Shown here one piece after another: positions 11,139 to 20,089 of a stretch of 64,000 nt of DNA (the stretch's first letter is position 1; each line of letters starts with the position of its first letter). The notes under the pieces were generated by a model. It ran no database searches. It was not told the origin of the DNA and was given only the letters and a program-made list of their open reading frames with translations. Source of the DNA: Nocardia suismassiliense (GTDB lineage Bacteria > Actinomycetota > Actinomycetes > Mycobacteriales > Mycobacteriaceae); NCBI RefSeq assembly GCF_900269665.1, contig NZ_LT985361.1:7309918-7373917 (forward strand). Direction: 5' to 3'. The translations under genes were made by a program, and so were the position numbers.

Positions 11139-11169
11139 AAGGCCCTCCGGTCACCGACCGGGGGGCCTT
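11139..11169 (+). terminator. Terminator after the DUF5302-type gene
   Basis: A 14-bp stem with one wobble pair (AAGGCCCTCCGGTC against GACCGGGGGGCCTT) and a 3-nt loop starts 15 bp after the stop codon. Confidence 0.75.
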
Positions 11170-11280
11170 CGTTGTACCTGGGGGTTCCCTACCCGCCTCG
11201 CGAGCCAACCTCCCTCAGAGAGGCATACGCGAAGGCCCAGCCATGAGTTCAGTAACGAGACATCCCATCCCGACCTCCCC

Positions 11281-11367
11281 CCATGCCCGCCGAGGGCGAA
11301 GCCCCTCGGCCCGGGGGTCCGGGGGCGGCGAAGCCCGCCGGGCGGGGTTTGGGGGTTGCACCCCCAA
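11281..11367. repeat. GC-rich intergenic hairpin cluster
   Basis: A string of short palindromes with GGGCGAAGCCC/GCGAAGCCCGC loops, ending in TTTGGGGGTTGCACCCCCAAA. It lies just beyond the tRNA-Glu terminator. It looks like a dispersed intergenic repeat rather than a gene; no copy elsewhere in this window was recognised. Confidence 0.4.
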
Positions 11368-11385
11368 AAAACACGCGGAAAACCA

Positions 11386-11420
11386 GCAAGGCCCATGCTC
11401 TCCATGAGCATGGGCCTTGC
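11386..11420 (-). terminator. tRNA-Glu terminator
   Basis: Perfect 15-bp stem (GCAAGGCCCATGCTC and its complement) with a 5-nt loop. On the minus strand it is followed by TGGTTTT and, slightly further, a T6 run. It starts 10 bp beyond the 3' end of tRNA-Glu. Confidence 0.85.
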
Positions 11421-11429
11421 ACTGGTTTG

Positions 11430-11502
11430 TAGCCCCGACGGGATTCGAACCCGCGCTACCGCCTTGAGAGGGCGGCGTCCTAGGCCGCTAGACGACGGGG
11501 CC
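11430..11502 (-). tRNA. tRNA-Glu (CTC)
   Basis: A 73-nt cloverleaf on the minus strand. The acceptor stem is GGCCCCG/CGGGGCT with a G-U first pair and discriminator A. The D arm is GTCTAGCGGCCTAGGAC, the anticodon stem CCGCC/GGCGG with loop CTCTCAA gives anticodon CTC, and the T arm is GCGGGTTCGAATCCCGT. No CCA is encoded. Charged by GltX, encoded 358 bp away. Confidence 0.95.
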
Positions 11503-11652
11503 AGGACTGCTTCTCGTTTGCACGAGGAGCACCTTTGGTTGATCTTTCGATCAGGAGGCTCGGCTAGCTTAGCTGGCCGGAGCGTGGCGACCAAATCGCC
11601 AGCTGCTGTACTGATTTCGGCCGCGCAACCGATCTCGACAACAATCTCTCCG

Positions 11653-11724
11653 CTGGGGTACCAGGACTCGAACCTAGAATGGCTGAACCAGAATCAGCTG
11701 TGTTGCCAATTACACCATACCCCA
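11653..11724 (-). tRNA. tRNA-Gln (CTG)
   Basis: A 72-nt cloverleaf on the minus strand. The acceptor stem is TGGGGTA/TACCCCA with discriminator G. The anticodon stem GCTGA/TCAGC with loop TTCTGGT gives anticodon CTG, and the T arm contains TAGGTTCGAGTCCTG. No CCA encoded. Since gatB is present at 59.4 kb and no glnS is seen, it is probably mischarged by GltX and amidated by GatCAB (family knowledge plus inference). Confidence 0.95.
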
Positions 11725-11859
11725 ATGACCAGGTCTTTCAGCCTCGCGTCTGGGTGACTGCGAGGCCTTGTTCCGAGCCGAGAAGAAGAGTACCAAACGG
11801 CTACGGGTTAACTACAAATCGCCTGGTCAAAGCCATGTTTTCGGCCTGTTTCGCCAGTT

Positions 11860-13332
11860 TCAGGTAGTAGCCGACCACTCCCGTGCGGAGTGCAGCCGCG
11901 CGAGGGTTGCTTCGCGGCCGAGCAGTTCGAGCGACTCGTACAGTGGCGGGCTGATGTGTGATCCGGTCACCGCGACGCGCACGGGCGCGAATGCCTTGCG
12001 CGGTTTGAGGCCCAGTTCATCGATCAGCGCGGTTTTCAGCGCTTCTTCTATAGCGGATGTCGACCACTGCGCGAGTGGCTCCAGCGCAGTAATAGCAGCT
12101 TGCAATACCGGGGTTGCGTCGGCGCCGAGATTCTTGGCTCCCGCGGCGGGGTCGATCGCAAATTGTTCGGCGGGCGCCAACAGGAAACGCAACAGTTCCC
12201 AAGCATCGGACAAGACGACGATCCGGGTCTGCACGAGTTCGGCCGCCGCGGCGAAGATCTTCTCATCGATTTCGGCGCCGATATGACCGTGTTGGGTCAG
12301 GTACTCGCGCAGTCGGTTGCTGAAATCAGCGGGTTCCAGCAATCTGATGTGCTCAGCGTTGAGCGCATCCGCCTTCTTCTGATCAAATCTGGCCGGATTC
12401 GAATTTACTTTCGATATGTCGAACGCAGCAACCATCTCCGCCATGGTGAACAGGTCGTGGTCGTCTGCGATGCTCCAGCCGAGAAGTGCCAGGTAATTCA
12501 GCAAACCTTCCGGGATGAATCCACGGTCCCGATGGACGAACAGATTCGACTCGGGATCGCGCTTGGACAACTTCTTGTTGCCCTGTCCCATGACGAACGG
12601 CAGGTGACCGAACTCCGGCGTGAAGTCGGCCACGCCGATCCGGCGCAGGGCGCCGTAGAGCGCGAGCTGGCGCGGTGTCGAGGAGAGCAGGTCCTCGCCG
12701 CGCAACACGTGAGTGATCTTCATCAAGGCGTCGTCGACCGGGTTGACCAGCGTGTACAACGGATCGCCGGTGCCGCGGGTGAGCGCGAAGTCCGGCACGG
12801 TGCCCGCTTTGAAGGTGGTCTCGCCGCGCACCAGATCGTGCCAGCTGAGGTCCTCGTCGGGCATCCGGAGGCGAATCACCGCGGGGCGCCCGGCATCTCG
12901 GTACGCCTCGATCTGCTGGGCGGTGAGCTCGCGATCGTAGTTGTCGTAGCCGAGTTTCGGGTCGCGGCCGGCCGCGCGATGACGCGCCTCGACTTCCTCA
13001 GGGGTGGAGAAGGATTCGTAGGCCTCGCCCGCGTCGAGCAGGCGGCGGACCACATCGAGGTGCAGATCCTTGCGCAGCGACTGGCGGTACGGCTCGTAGG
13101 GGCCGCCGACCTCCGGGCCCTCGTCCCAGGTGAGGCCGAGCCAGCGCAGCGCGTCGAGCAGCGCGCGGTAGGAGTCCTCGGAATCCCGTGCCGCATCGGT
13201 GTCTTCGATGCGGAATACGAACTTTCCACCGTGGTGCCGGGCGTAGGCCCAGTTGAACAGCGCCGTCCGGATCAGGCCGACGTGCGGCGTCCCGGTCGGC
13301 GACGGGCAGAAGCGGACCCGTACTTCAGTCAT
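11860..13332 (-). CDS. gltX: Glutamyl-tRNA synthetase
   Basis: Class I aminoacyl-tRNA synthetase of 490 residues that charges tRNA-Glu and, in organisms using GatCAB, also tRNA-Gln. The HIGH-type motif is in FCPSPTGTPHVGLIRTALFN and the KMSKS-type motif is KKLSKRDPES; the Rossmann fold and the anticodon-binding helical domain (from ~residue 320) are complete. Good ribosome site (GAAAGAGAG) before the ATG. It lies upstream of the tRNA-Gln and tRNA-Glu genes on the same strand and 48 bp after the FAH-family gene, so one transcript may contain the enzyme and its tRNA substrates. Confidence 0.97.
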   Translation of the reverse strand: MTEVRVRFCPSPTGTPHVGLIRTALFNWAYARHHGGKFVFRIEDTDAARDSEDSYRALLDALRWLGLTWDEGPEVGGPYEPYRQSLRKDLHLDVVRRLLDAGEAYESFSTPEEVEARHRAAGRDPKLGYDNYDRELTAQQIEAYRDAGRPAVIRLRMPDEDLSWHDLVRGETTFKAGTVPDFALTRGTGDPLYTLVNPVDDALMKITHVLRGEDLLSSTPRQLALYGALRRIGVADFTPEFGHLPFVMGQGNKKLSKRDPESNLFVHRDRGFIPEGLLNYLALLGWSIADDHDLFTMAEMVAAFDISKVNSNPARFDQKKADALNAEHIRLLEPADFSNRLREYLTQHGHIGAEIDEKIFAAAAELVQTRIVVLSDAWELLRFLLAPAEQFAIDPAAGAKNLGADATPVLQAAITALEPLAQWSTSAIEEALKTALIDELGLKPRKAFAPVRVAVTGSHISPPLYESLELLGREATLARLHSAREWSATT

Positions 13333-13380
13333 GGCTCTCTTTCGACTAGCTGACCATTACCAGTGACCGGCAAGCAGTCA

Positions 13381-14157
13381 CTAGCGGTGCTTGGCGGCAA
13401 CGGGATTGATGAGGGTGCCGATGCCCTCCACGGTCACGGACACTTGCTGGCCGGCCTGGACCGGACCGACACCCTCGGGCGTCCCGGTGAGGATCACGTC
13501 ACCGGGCAGCAGCGTCATCACCGTGCTGATCCATTCGATGAGCTTCGGAATGTCGTGCAGTAGAAGCGAAGTGCGGCTGCGCTGGCGGACTTCGCCGTCG
13601 AGCTCGGTGACGATCTCCAGATCCGAGGGGTCCAAGGAGGTTTCGATCCACGGGCCGAGCGGGCAGAAGGTGTCGTAACCCTTGCCCCTGGTCCATTGGC
13701 CGTCGTGGCGCTGCTGATCGCGCGCGGTCACATCGTTGGCGACGGTGTAGCCGAGCACCACGTCCAGCGCGCGGGCGGCGGGCACGTCCTTGCACGGACG
13801 GCCGATGACGACGGCGAGCTCGCCCTCGTAGTCGACCTGAGAGGAGCTGGGCGGCAGGATGATCGGCGCGTTCGGCCCGATGATCGAGGTGTTCGGCTTG
13901 AGGAAGATCACCGGATCTTCCGGTGCGGGCCCGCCCATTTCGGCCGCGTGCGCCGCATAGTTCTTGCCGATACACACCACCTTGCTCGCCAGGATGGGCG
14001 CGAGCAGGCGCACATCGGCCAGCGGCCAGCTCCGCCCGGTGAACGTCGGCGTACCGAACGGGTGTTCCGCGATTTCCTTCGCGATGCTGTCGCTTCCGTC
14101 CCCCTCGATGCTGACGAACGCGACCCCATCGGGACTGGCTACTCGACCTAGACGCAT
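13381..14157 (-). CDS. Fumarylacetoacetate hydrolase-family protein
   Basis: FAH-fold protein of 258 residues, similar to the mycobacterial gene next to gltX (Rv2993c in memory). Such enzymes act on 2-hydroxyhepta-2,4-dienedioate or acylpyruvates. Visible are VVCIGKNYAAHAAEMG, PVIFLKPNTSIIGP, DYEGELAVVIGR (metal-binding glutamates) and GDVILTGTPEGVGPV. The start giving MRLGRVASPDG was chosen over a longer frame because TAGACT (14165-14170) lies 7 nt before it, as in leaderless genes, and family N-termini begin there. The substrate in this organism cannot be told from sequence. Confidence 0.9.
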   Translation of the reverse strand: MRLGRVASPDGVAFVSIEGDGSDSIAKEIAEHPFGTPTFTGRSWPLADVRLLAPILASKVVCIGKNYAAHAAEMGGPAPEDPVIFLKPNTSIIGPNAPIILPPSSSQVDYEGELAVVIGRPCKDVPAARALDVVLGYTVANDVTARDQQRHDGQWTRGKGYDTFCPLGPWIETSLDPSDLEIVTELDGEVRQRSRTSLLLHDIPKLIEWISTVMTLLPGDVILTGTPEGVGPVQAGQQVSVTVEGIGTLINPVAAKHR

Positions 14158-14361
14158 GCCGGGCAGTCTATCGACCGGCTTCCACCTGCCCGAACGCGCC
14201 CAACCGAGCGGTACGCACGGCCGCGCACCGGCGCCCTGAGCCAGCTGTGAGCAGGCCGACATCCACTCCCCGTAATCCACTTGCCCAGCCGGTGTAACGT
14301 AAGGCTCGCTGTTCACTCAATGGGACTTGATTCCCAAATAATGAGATACGAGGTGAGGCCG

Positions 14362-15546
14362 ATGGCTACCGTCCCGCAGATCCAGGAGGCTCGACGGTGG
14401 TCCATGCTCGGCCTCGGCGTCTTCGCGCAGGCCGCCAGCGCGGTCTTCGTGAACGGTGCACCCTTCCTGCTGCCCGCGCTGACCGATCGGGGCATGCCGC
14501 TGGCCACCGCGGGACTGCTGGTGGCAATGCCCACACTGGGATTGGTCTGCACATTGATCGCGTGGGGGTACGTGGTCGATCGAATCGGTGAGCGCAAAGT
14601 ATTGATCGGCGGTCCACTGCTGATGCTGGCCGCCGGCGTCGCCGCGTCGACTACCACGCACGACATCGCTTTGGGCGCACTGCTGTTCCTCGGCGGCATC
14701 GGCGCCGCGAGCACCAACGGCGCGAGCGGCCGCGTCATCGTCGGCTGGTTCCCACCGCATCGGCGCGGCCTGGCCATGGGAATTCGGCAGACCGCCCAGC
14801 CGCTCGGTGTCGCCGTCGGCGCGCTGACCGTGCCCGCCGTCGCGGCCACATACGGTGTGCCCGCGGCGATTCTGGTGCCGACGGTGATGGCGGGCGTCGC
14901 CGCGCTGGGCTGCCTGATCGGCATCATCGATCCACCGCGACCGACCGGGGCCGGCACAGATGCGGCGTTGCGCGCCAATCCTTATCGCGGTGATTCGACG
15001 CTGTGGCGCATCCATGCGGTCTCTGTGCTGCTGGTCATACCGCAGGGCACCGTGTGGACTTTCGCACTGTTGTGGCTGCACCGCGACGCAGGCTGGTCGC
15101 TGGCCGCCGCAGGCATTCTGGTCACCGTGACCCAAATCCTGGGTGCCGCAGGACGAATCGGTGCGGGCGCCTGGTCCGACCGCGTCGGCAGCCGGTTGGG
15201 TCCGTTGCGCACCGTCGCGATCGCCGCCGTGCTGTCGATGGCCGCGTTGGCCCTGGCGGCGGCGACCCACATGTGGTGGGCCGCAATCCCGTTGCTCGTC
15301 GCCGCCTCGGTGATTACGGTCTCCGACAACGGGCTGGCCTTCACCGCCGTCGCCGAGATCGCCGGTCCCTACTGGAGCGGCCGTGGTCTCGGCATCCAGA
15401 ACACCGGCCAGAATCTGGCGATGGCCGCGGTCCCGCCGGTGTTCGGCGCGCTCATCAGCACAAGCGGTTTCGCCGCCGCCTACCTGGTGGCCGCAGCGCT
15501 GGCGGTAGCCGCCGTCCCCTTGGTACCGACCGGCCGCACTCAATAA
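14362..15546 (+). CDS. MFS transporter
   Basis: Major facilitator of 394 residues with about 12 hydrophobic segments. Typical loop motifs are GYVVDRIGERKVLIGG between helices 2 and 3, and GAWSDRVGSR in the second half. The start (MATVPQIQEARRWS) follows an AGGTGAGG ribosome site; earlier in-frame ATGs at 14281, 14320 and 14341 lack one. It is divergent from the FAH-family gene, as I recall for Rv2993c/Rv2994. The substrate is unknown; the overall look (OFA/NNP-like exporter) does not settle the direction. Confidence 0.85.
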   Translation: MATVPQIQEARRWSMLGLGVFAQAASAVFVNGAPFLLPALTDRGMPLATAGLLVAMPTLGLVCTLIAWGYVVDRIGERKVLIGGPLLMLAAGVAASTTTHDIALGALLFLGGIGAASTNGASGRVIVGWFPPHRRGLAMGIRQTAQPLGVAVGALTVPAVAATYGVPAAILVPTVMAGVAALGCLIGIIDPPRPTGAGTDAALRANPYRGDSTLWRIHAVSVLLVIPQGTVWTFALLWLHRDAGWSLAAAGILVTVTQILGAAGRIGAGAWSDRVGSRLGPLRTVAIAAVLSMAALALAAATHMWWAAIPLLVAASVITVSDNGLAFTAVAEIAGPYWSGRGLGIQNTGQNLAMAAVPPVFGALISTSGFAAAYLVAAALAVAAVPLVPTGRTQ

Positions 15547-15738
15547 CCGTCCAGCCCTGACGGATTGACGCCCGATCCGAGCCATCGCCCCGAGGGCCGA
15601 TGCGACGACCAGCACAGTGGAAGGTCGGGAACGACTAGGCCACAACGCTTTTAGTACAAATGCACCATTCAGCCCACTGAACACGACACCTGCCGCAACC
15701 ACGCGCTCCGGTGCTGATTACATCGCAACCCCCACACC

Positions 15739-15776
15739 TGTCGCATTTAGCGACACCTTGTCGCCAAGGGTAGTAT
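15739..15776 (+). promoter_or_regulatory. Probable TetR autoregulatory operator and promoter
   Basis: Two adjacent inverted repeats, TGTCGCATTTAGCGACA (15739-15755) and CCTTGTCGCCAAGG (15756-15769), sit immediately upstream of a TAGTAT -10 hexamer (15771-15776). A repressor bound here would cover the -35 region of the TetR gene starting at 15812. Confidence 0.5.
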
Positions 15777-15811
15777 GGAAACATTCCGTCGCTATCAGGA
15801 CGAGGAGCCCG

Positions 15812-16420
15812 ATGCCGAGGATCGACGCACCGACCGTCGCGGAACACCGGGCGAACCAAGAGCGCGCGCTGCTCGACGCCGCCCGGGAGGTGCTGCTACA
15901 GAACGGACCGCAGGCGGTGACGCCCGCCACGGTCGGCGCGGCCGCCGGGCTGGCGCGCAGCAGCGTCTATAAATACTTCCGGTCCGGCGACGAAATCCTG
16001 TTCCGGATCGTGGCGGACGCGCTGACGGAATGGGGCGTGCGCCTGCGCGATACGGTCGAACGGGCCGAGACCGCCGCAGGCCAAGTCGAGGCCTACGTGC
16101 GAACCACCTTGGCGCTGGCCGCATCCGGCGCGCACCGCATCGCCGTGCTCGGCAGCATCCTGCCTCGCGACGAGACCGCCCGGCGCGACCTGGCCGACGC
16201 GCACCACGAATTGGCCACCCCGCTGCGCGCGGCACTGACCGCCCTCGGCAATGCGAACCCCGACCTGACCGCCGATCTGATCGACGGCGCACTGGCGCGG
16301 GCCATCGAACGCATCGATGCGGGCCGCCCCCTCGACGAGATCGCCCCGGAGACAGTCGCGTTCGTCCGCCGCGCGGTCGGTATCAGTCACCGCCCGAGCC
16401 GCCACCGCAGTACCGGCTGA
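15812..16420 (+). CDS. TetR-family regulator
   Basis: 202-residue repressor. The N-terminal helix-turn-helix is clear (ERALLDAAREVLLQNGPQAV, then VGAAAGLARSSVYKYFRSGDEIL); the C-terminal ligand domain is variable. The start at MPRIDAPTV is preceded by GGACGAGGAG. Inverted repeats lie just upstream at its own promoter, suggesting autoregulation. There is no obvious target gene: the downstream Uma2-type gene is convergent and the upstream MFS gene is separated by 265 bp, so the regulated system may be elsewhere. Confidence 0.85.
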   Translation: MPRIDAPTVAEHRANQERALLDAAREVLLQNGPQAVTPATVGAAAGLARSSVYKYFRSGDEILFRIVADALTEWGVRLRDTVERAETAAGQVEAYVRTTLALAASGAHRIAVLGSILPRDETARRDLADAHHELATPLRAALTALGNANPDLTADLIDGALARAIERIDAGRPLDEIAPETVAFVRRAVGISHRPSRHRSTG

Positions 16421-16432
16421 GCCCGGCCGGTC

Positions 16433-17092
16433 TCAAACCGCAAGCAGCGCAGCGGGATCGAAGGTGACCCGGAACGGCTTGTCGGCGTCGACGACCGCAT
16501 CGAAGATACTGCCGGACCCGACAACGGGATCGGCGCCATAACCGCCGTCGCCCAACACCATACGATGCACCAGCACCTCGGGCTGATGCTCGACGATCCA
16601 ATACTGCGGAATGCCGACCGCCGCGTACTCGCGCACCTTCCGTACCCGGTCGGTGCGTTCGGTCCCGCTGCCCGGCGCGATGACCTCGACGGCCAGCCGC
16701 ACCTCGGATCCGGGAATTCGCTTGGGCACGTCCGCGACCACCGCGGCCCGGGCGACCTCACGGGGAATCACGATGATGTCGGGCTTGCGCACCCCGCTGC
16801 GCGTGCTGACCTCCCAGCCACTGCCGACACAGAGATGCACGGCTGCACCGACGGCGCCCGCATCGATGAACCGGCCGAGCCGCTGCGTCACGTGGTTGTG
16901 CCGAGCGCCGGCATCCACCTCGACCAGCCAGCCGTCCTCGAGCTCGAAACCCTTGCCGCCGCCGGGCACATCGCGCAGGTCCAGCCCGGCATACGGGCCG
17001 ACCTGGGGCCGCTGCTTCCCGCGCCGTCCGTTCACCGAAACCTCCGTTTCACCAGGCGATCCATCGACGGGCGGCTGGGTGCGGCACGTCAT
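16433..17092 (-). CDS. Uma2/DUF820-family putative endonuclease
   Basis: 219-residue protein of the Uma2 family, which has a PD-(D/E)xK nuclease-like fold and is greatly expanded in actinobacteria and cyanobacteria. Recognised from FELEDGWLVEVDAGARHNHV, the RKPDIIVIPREVA strand carrying the acidic residue, RLAVEVIAPGSGTERTDRVR (the E-x-V/I with S region) and KVREYAAVGIPQYWIVEHQP. Whether it cuts DNA is unknown for most members. It is convergent with the TetR gene (12 bp apart). Confidence 0.85.
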   Translation of the reverse strand: MTCRTQPPVDGSPGETEVSVNGRRGKQRPQVGPYAGLDLRDVPGGGKGFELEDGWLVEVDAGARHNHVTQRLGRFIDAGAVGAAVHLCVGSGWEVSTRSGVRKPDIIVIPREVARAAVVADVPKRIPGSEVRLAVEVIAPGSGTERTDRVRKVREYAAVGIPQYWIVEHQPEVLVHRMVLGDGGYGADPVVGSGSIFDAVVDADKPFRVTFDPAALLAV

Positions 17093-17141
17093 GGACTCAA
17101 CCCCTGGTTACCACGCCACGTGCGTTTCACACGTACCCGAA

Positions 17142-17176
17142 AGGTCCCGCACCGGAAGTGCTCCGGCACGGGACCT
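17142..17176 (-). terminator. Terminator after leuB
   Basis: An imperfect hairpin (AGGTCCCG...CGGGACCT plus CCGG pairs near the loop) starts 13 bp after the leuB stop. Two internal mismatches weaken it. Confidence 0.55.
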
Positions 17177-17188
17177 CAGGGGTTTCGA

Positions 17189-18196
17189 TCAGACGATGGC
17201 GGCGATGCGGTCGCCGATCTCGACCGTCGACGCCGAGCCCGCGCGTGCGGCGAGGTCCTTGGCGACGGCGGATTCGATGCGGGCGGCGGCTTCGGTATTG
17301 CCGAGATGGTTGAGCAGCAACGAGACCGAGAGGATCGCGGCGGTCGGGTCGGCCTTGGACTGCCCCGCGATGTCGGGGGCGCTGCCGTGCACCGGCTCGA
17401 ACATGCTCGGGTTGGTGCCGGAGGCATCGATGTTGCCGCTGGCGGCCAGGCCGATGCCACCGCTGACGGCGGCGGCGAGGTCGGTGATGATGTCGCCGAA
17501 CAGATTGTCGGTGACGATCACGTCGAACCGGCCCGGGTCGTTCACCATGTGAATGGTCGCGGCATCGATGTGCTGGTAAGCCGTTGCTACGTCAGGGAAT
17601 TCGGCCGCGACCTCGTCGACGGTGCGCTGCCACAGCGAGCCTGCGAAGGTGAGCACGTTGGTCTTGTGCACCAGCGTGAGGTGCTTGCGGCGGGCCTGCG
17701 CCTTGGCGAAGGCGTAGCGCACCACGCGCTCGATGCCGAAGCGGGTGTTGGTGCTGACCTCGGTCGCCACCTCGTGCGGAGTCTGCACGCGGATCGCGCC
17801 GCCGGTGCCGGTGTAGGGCCCCTCGGTGCCCTCACGGACTACGACGAAATCGATGTCGGGAGTGCCCGCCAGCGGACTGGTCACCCCCGGAAACAGTTTC
17901 GAGGGCCGGAGATTCACGTGATGATCCAGCGCGAACCTGGTGCGCAGCAGCAGCCCGCGCTCGAGCACGCCGCTCGGCACCGACGGATCACCGATCGCGC
18001 CGAGCAGGATCGCGTCGTGCTGCCGCAACTCCGGCAGCACGGAGTCCGGCAGAATCTCACCGGTCGCGTGGTACCGCTTGGCGCCGAGGTCGTACTCGGT
18101 CCGCTCGACACCGGGCTGGACCACGTCGAGCACCTTGAGCGCCTCGGCGATGACCTCGGGGCCGATGCCGTCGCCGGGGATAACAGCAAGCTTCAT
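17189..18196 (-). CDS. leuB: 3-isopropylmalate dehydrogenase
   Basis: NAD-dependent oxidative decarboxylase that converts 3-isopropylmalate to 2-ketoisocaproate in leucine synthesis. The 335-residue protein begins MKLAVIPGDGIGPEVIAEAL and shows FVVVREGTEGPYTG, TLVHKTNVLTFAGSLW and the metal/NAD region FDVIVTDNLFGDIITDLAAA, then FEPVHGSAPDIAG. Complete and normal in length. Same strand as serA with 147 bp between. LeuCD are 9 kb away, so leucine genes are split as in mycobacteria. Confidence 0.97.
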   Translation of the reverse strand: MKLAVIPGDGIGPEVIAEALKVLDVVQPGVERTEYDLGAKRYHATGEILPDSVLPELRQHDAILLGAIGDPSVPSGVLERGLLLRTRFALDHHVNLRPSKLFPGVTSPLAGTPDIDFVVVREGTEGPYTGTGGAIRVQTPHEVATEVSTNTRFGIERVVRYAFAKAQARRKHLTLVHKTNVLTFAGSLWQRTVDEVAAEFPDVATAYQHIDAATIHMVNDPGRFDVIVTDNLFGDIITDLAAAVSGGIGLAASGNIDASGTNPSMFEPVHGSAPDIAGQSKADPTAAILSVSLLLNHLGNTEAAARIESAVAKDLAARAGSASTVEIGDRIAAIV

Positions 18197-18343
18197 TGCA
18201 ACAACGCTCCGTTCAATATCGCCGGCCGCACCGTGACCGGCCGCGCTCAGTGCCCAATTTCCCGGTGCCGCGCACCTTTTCGGCTCCGGCGCACGATGTC
18301 GTGCACGCGGTTGCCGATCGGTGCGCGGCGTCCGGGCATTCGA

Positions 18344-19942
18344 TCAGAACAGGTCGACGACGACGACCTTTGCGGCACCGACGGATTCGGCGATCGCGGC
18401 CTCCACGTCGGCGGGCACCTCACGGTTGACGCGCAGCATCACCGTCGCGCCTTCCTTGTCGACGTCCTGGCTCAGCTGTGCGGCGAGGATGTCGATCCCG
18501 GCCTCGCCGAGCTTGGTGCCGATCTTGCCGAGCGCGCCCGGCTTGTCCTCGTAGTTCAGCACGGCCACGTTCAGGCCCTCGGCGCGCATGTCGTAGTTGC
18601 GGCCGTTGATGTTGACGATCTTCTGCGCCTGCTGCGGCTCGGTCAGCGTGCCCGCCACGTTCAGGGTGCGGCCGTCGCCGAACACCGCGCGCAGGTCGAC
18701 GACGCTGCGGTGGCTCGGGCTCTCCGACACGGTGTTCACCTGTGCGGTGATGCCGCGCTCCTTGGCCAGGGTCGGCGCGTTGACGAAGGTGACCTGGTCC
18801 TCGACCAGGGCCGAGAAGATGCCGCGCAGCGCCGAAAGTTCCAGCACCGCTACGTCTTGCGCGGCGAGCTCGCCACGCACCTGCACCTCGACGCTGACCG
18901 GCAGTTCGTCGGACAGCGCGCCGAGCAGCGCGCCCTGCTTGCGCACGATGTCGAGCCACGGCGCGACCTCTTCGCCGACGCTGCCACCGGTGACGTTCAC
19001 CGCACCGGGCACGAATTCCCCGGCGAGCGCGAGCAATACGGACTTGGCGACATCGGTGCCCGCCCGGTCCTGCGCCTCGGAGGTGGACGCGCCGAGGTGC
19101 GGGGTCACCACGACCTGCGGGAGCTCGAACAGCGGGCTGTCGGTGCACGGCTCGGTCTCGAACACGTCGAGGCCCGCGGCCCGCACATGGCCGGACTTGA
19201 TGGCATCGGCGAGCGCCTGCTCGTCGACCAGGCCGCCACGCGCCGCGTTGACGATGATGACGCCCGGCTTGGTCTTGGCGATGGCTTCCTTGCCGATGAT
19301 GCCCTTGGTCTCCGGGGTCTTCGGCAGGTGCACCGAGATCAGGTCGGCGCGCTCGAGCAGCTCGTCCAGGCTCAGCAACTCGATGCCGAGCTGGGCGGCG
19401 CGGGCCGGCGACACGTAGGGGTCGTACGCGACGATCTTGGTCTCGAAGGCGGCGAGCCGAGCTGCGAACAGCTGGCCGATGCGGCCGAGGCCGACCACGC
19501 CGACGGTCTTGTCGAAGATCTCGACGCCGTTGAACTTGCTGCGCTGCCAGGTGTGCTCGCGCAGCGTCGCATCGGCGGCCGGGATCTGGCGGGCGGCGGC
19601 GAGCAGCAGCGTGACGGCGTGCTCAGCGGCGGTGTGAATGTTCGAGGTCGGCGCGTTGACGACCATGACACCGCGCTCGGTGGCCGCGGGCACGTCGACA
19701 TTGTCGAGGCCGACGCCGGCGCGCGCGACGATCTTCAGGTTCTTGCCCGCCTCCAGCACCTCGGCGTCCACCGTGGTCGCGGAGCGCACGAGTAGTGCGT
19801 CGGCTTCGGGGACCGCGGCGAGTAGAGCCGGGCGGTCAGGGCCGTCGACCCACCGAACCTCGACTCCGTCACCGAGCGCGTCGACGGTCGACTGGGCAAG
19901 CTTGTCGGCGATCAGGACAACAGGACGGCCTGCTTGGCTCAC
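18344..19942 (-). CDS. serA: D-3-phosphoglycerate dehydrogenase
   Basis: First step of serine synthesis: oxidises 3-phosphoglycerate to 3-phosphohydroxypyruvate with NAD. The 532-residue length is the long actinobacterial type with substrate/Rossmann domains, an intervening allosteric substrate-binding domain (~residues 320-450) and a C-terminal ACT domain (VLNYEDKPGALGKIGTKLGE) that binds serine as feedback inhibitor in the family. The NAD motif is VGLGRIGQLFAARL and the catalytic histidine/arginine segments NAARGGLVDEQAL and TPHLGASTSEAQ are present. It diverges from a TetR gene across a 147-bp promoter gap. Confidence 0.97.
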   Translation of the reverse strand: MSQAGRPVVLIADKLAQSTVDALGDGVEVRWVDGPDRPALLAAVPEADALLVRSATTVDAEVLEAGKNLKIVARAGVGLDNVDVPAATERGVMVVNAPTSNIHTAAEHAVTLLLAAARQIPAADATLREHTWQRSKFNGVEIFDKTVGVVGLGRIGQLFAARLAAFETKIVAYDPYVSPARAAQLGIELLSLDELLERADLISVHLPKTPETKGIIGKEAIAKTKPGVIIVNAARGGLVDEQALADAIKSGHVRAAGLDVFETEPCTDSPLFELPQVVVTPHLGASTSEAQDRAGTDVAKSVLLALAGEFVPGAVNVTGGSVGEEVAPWLDIVRKQGALLGALSDELPVSVEVQVRGELAAQDVAVLELSALRGIFSALVEDQVTFVNAPTLAKERGITAQVNTVSESPSHRSVVDLRAVFGDGRTLNVAGTLTEPQQAQKIVNINGRNYDMRAEGLNVAVLNYEDKPGALGKIGTKLGEAGIDILAAQLSQDVDKEGATVMLRVNREVPADVEAAIAESVGAAKVVVVDLF

Positions 19943-20052
19943 TGTGGAGTACTCCTGGGGAAAGGGGTCGGCAATTACCGCCGATCAGCTTAGTGGGCGT
20001 CGTTTCGGCATGTGCTACCCCCTGGTAAGGCGGCCGTCGTCAGTATGACCCA

Positions 20053-20089
20053 TTGGTCAAATTATGCAGACCGGTCTACTGTTACCGGC
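20053..20089 (+). promoter_or_regulatory. TetR promoter with palindromic operator AGACCGGTCT
   Basis: TTGGTC (20053-20058) and TACTGT (20077-20082) are spaced 18 bp. The palindrome AGACCGGTCT (20068-20077) lies between them and abuts the -10. The ATG of the regulator is 7 bases after the -10, so the transcript should be leaderless. The same palindrome precedes the SDR-hydrolase gene at 20687. Confidence 0.65.

Noticed and set aside
16565..19795. A 1076-codon plus-strand open frame across leuB and serA
   Set aside because: It is entirely antisense to the Uma2-type gene, leuB and serA, whose families are unmistakable. Long antisense frames are common at this GC content, and the translation shows no known pattern.
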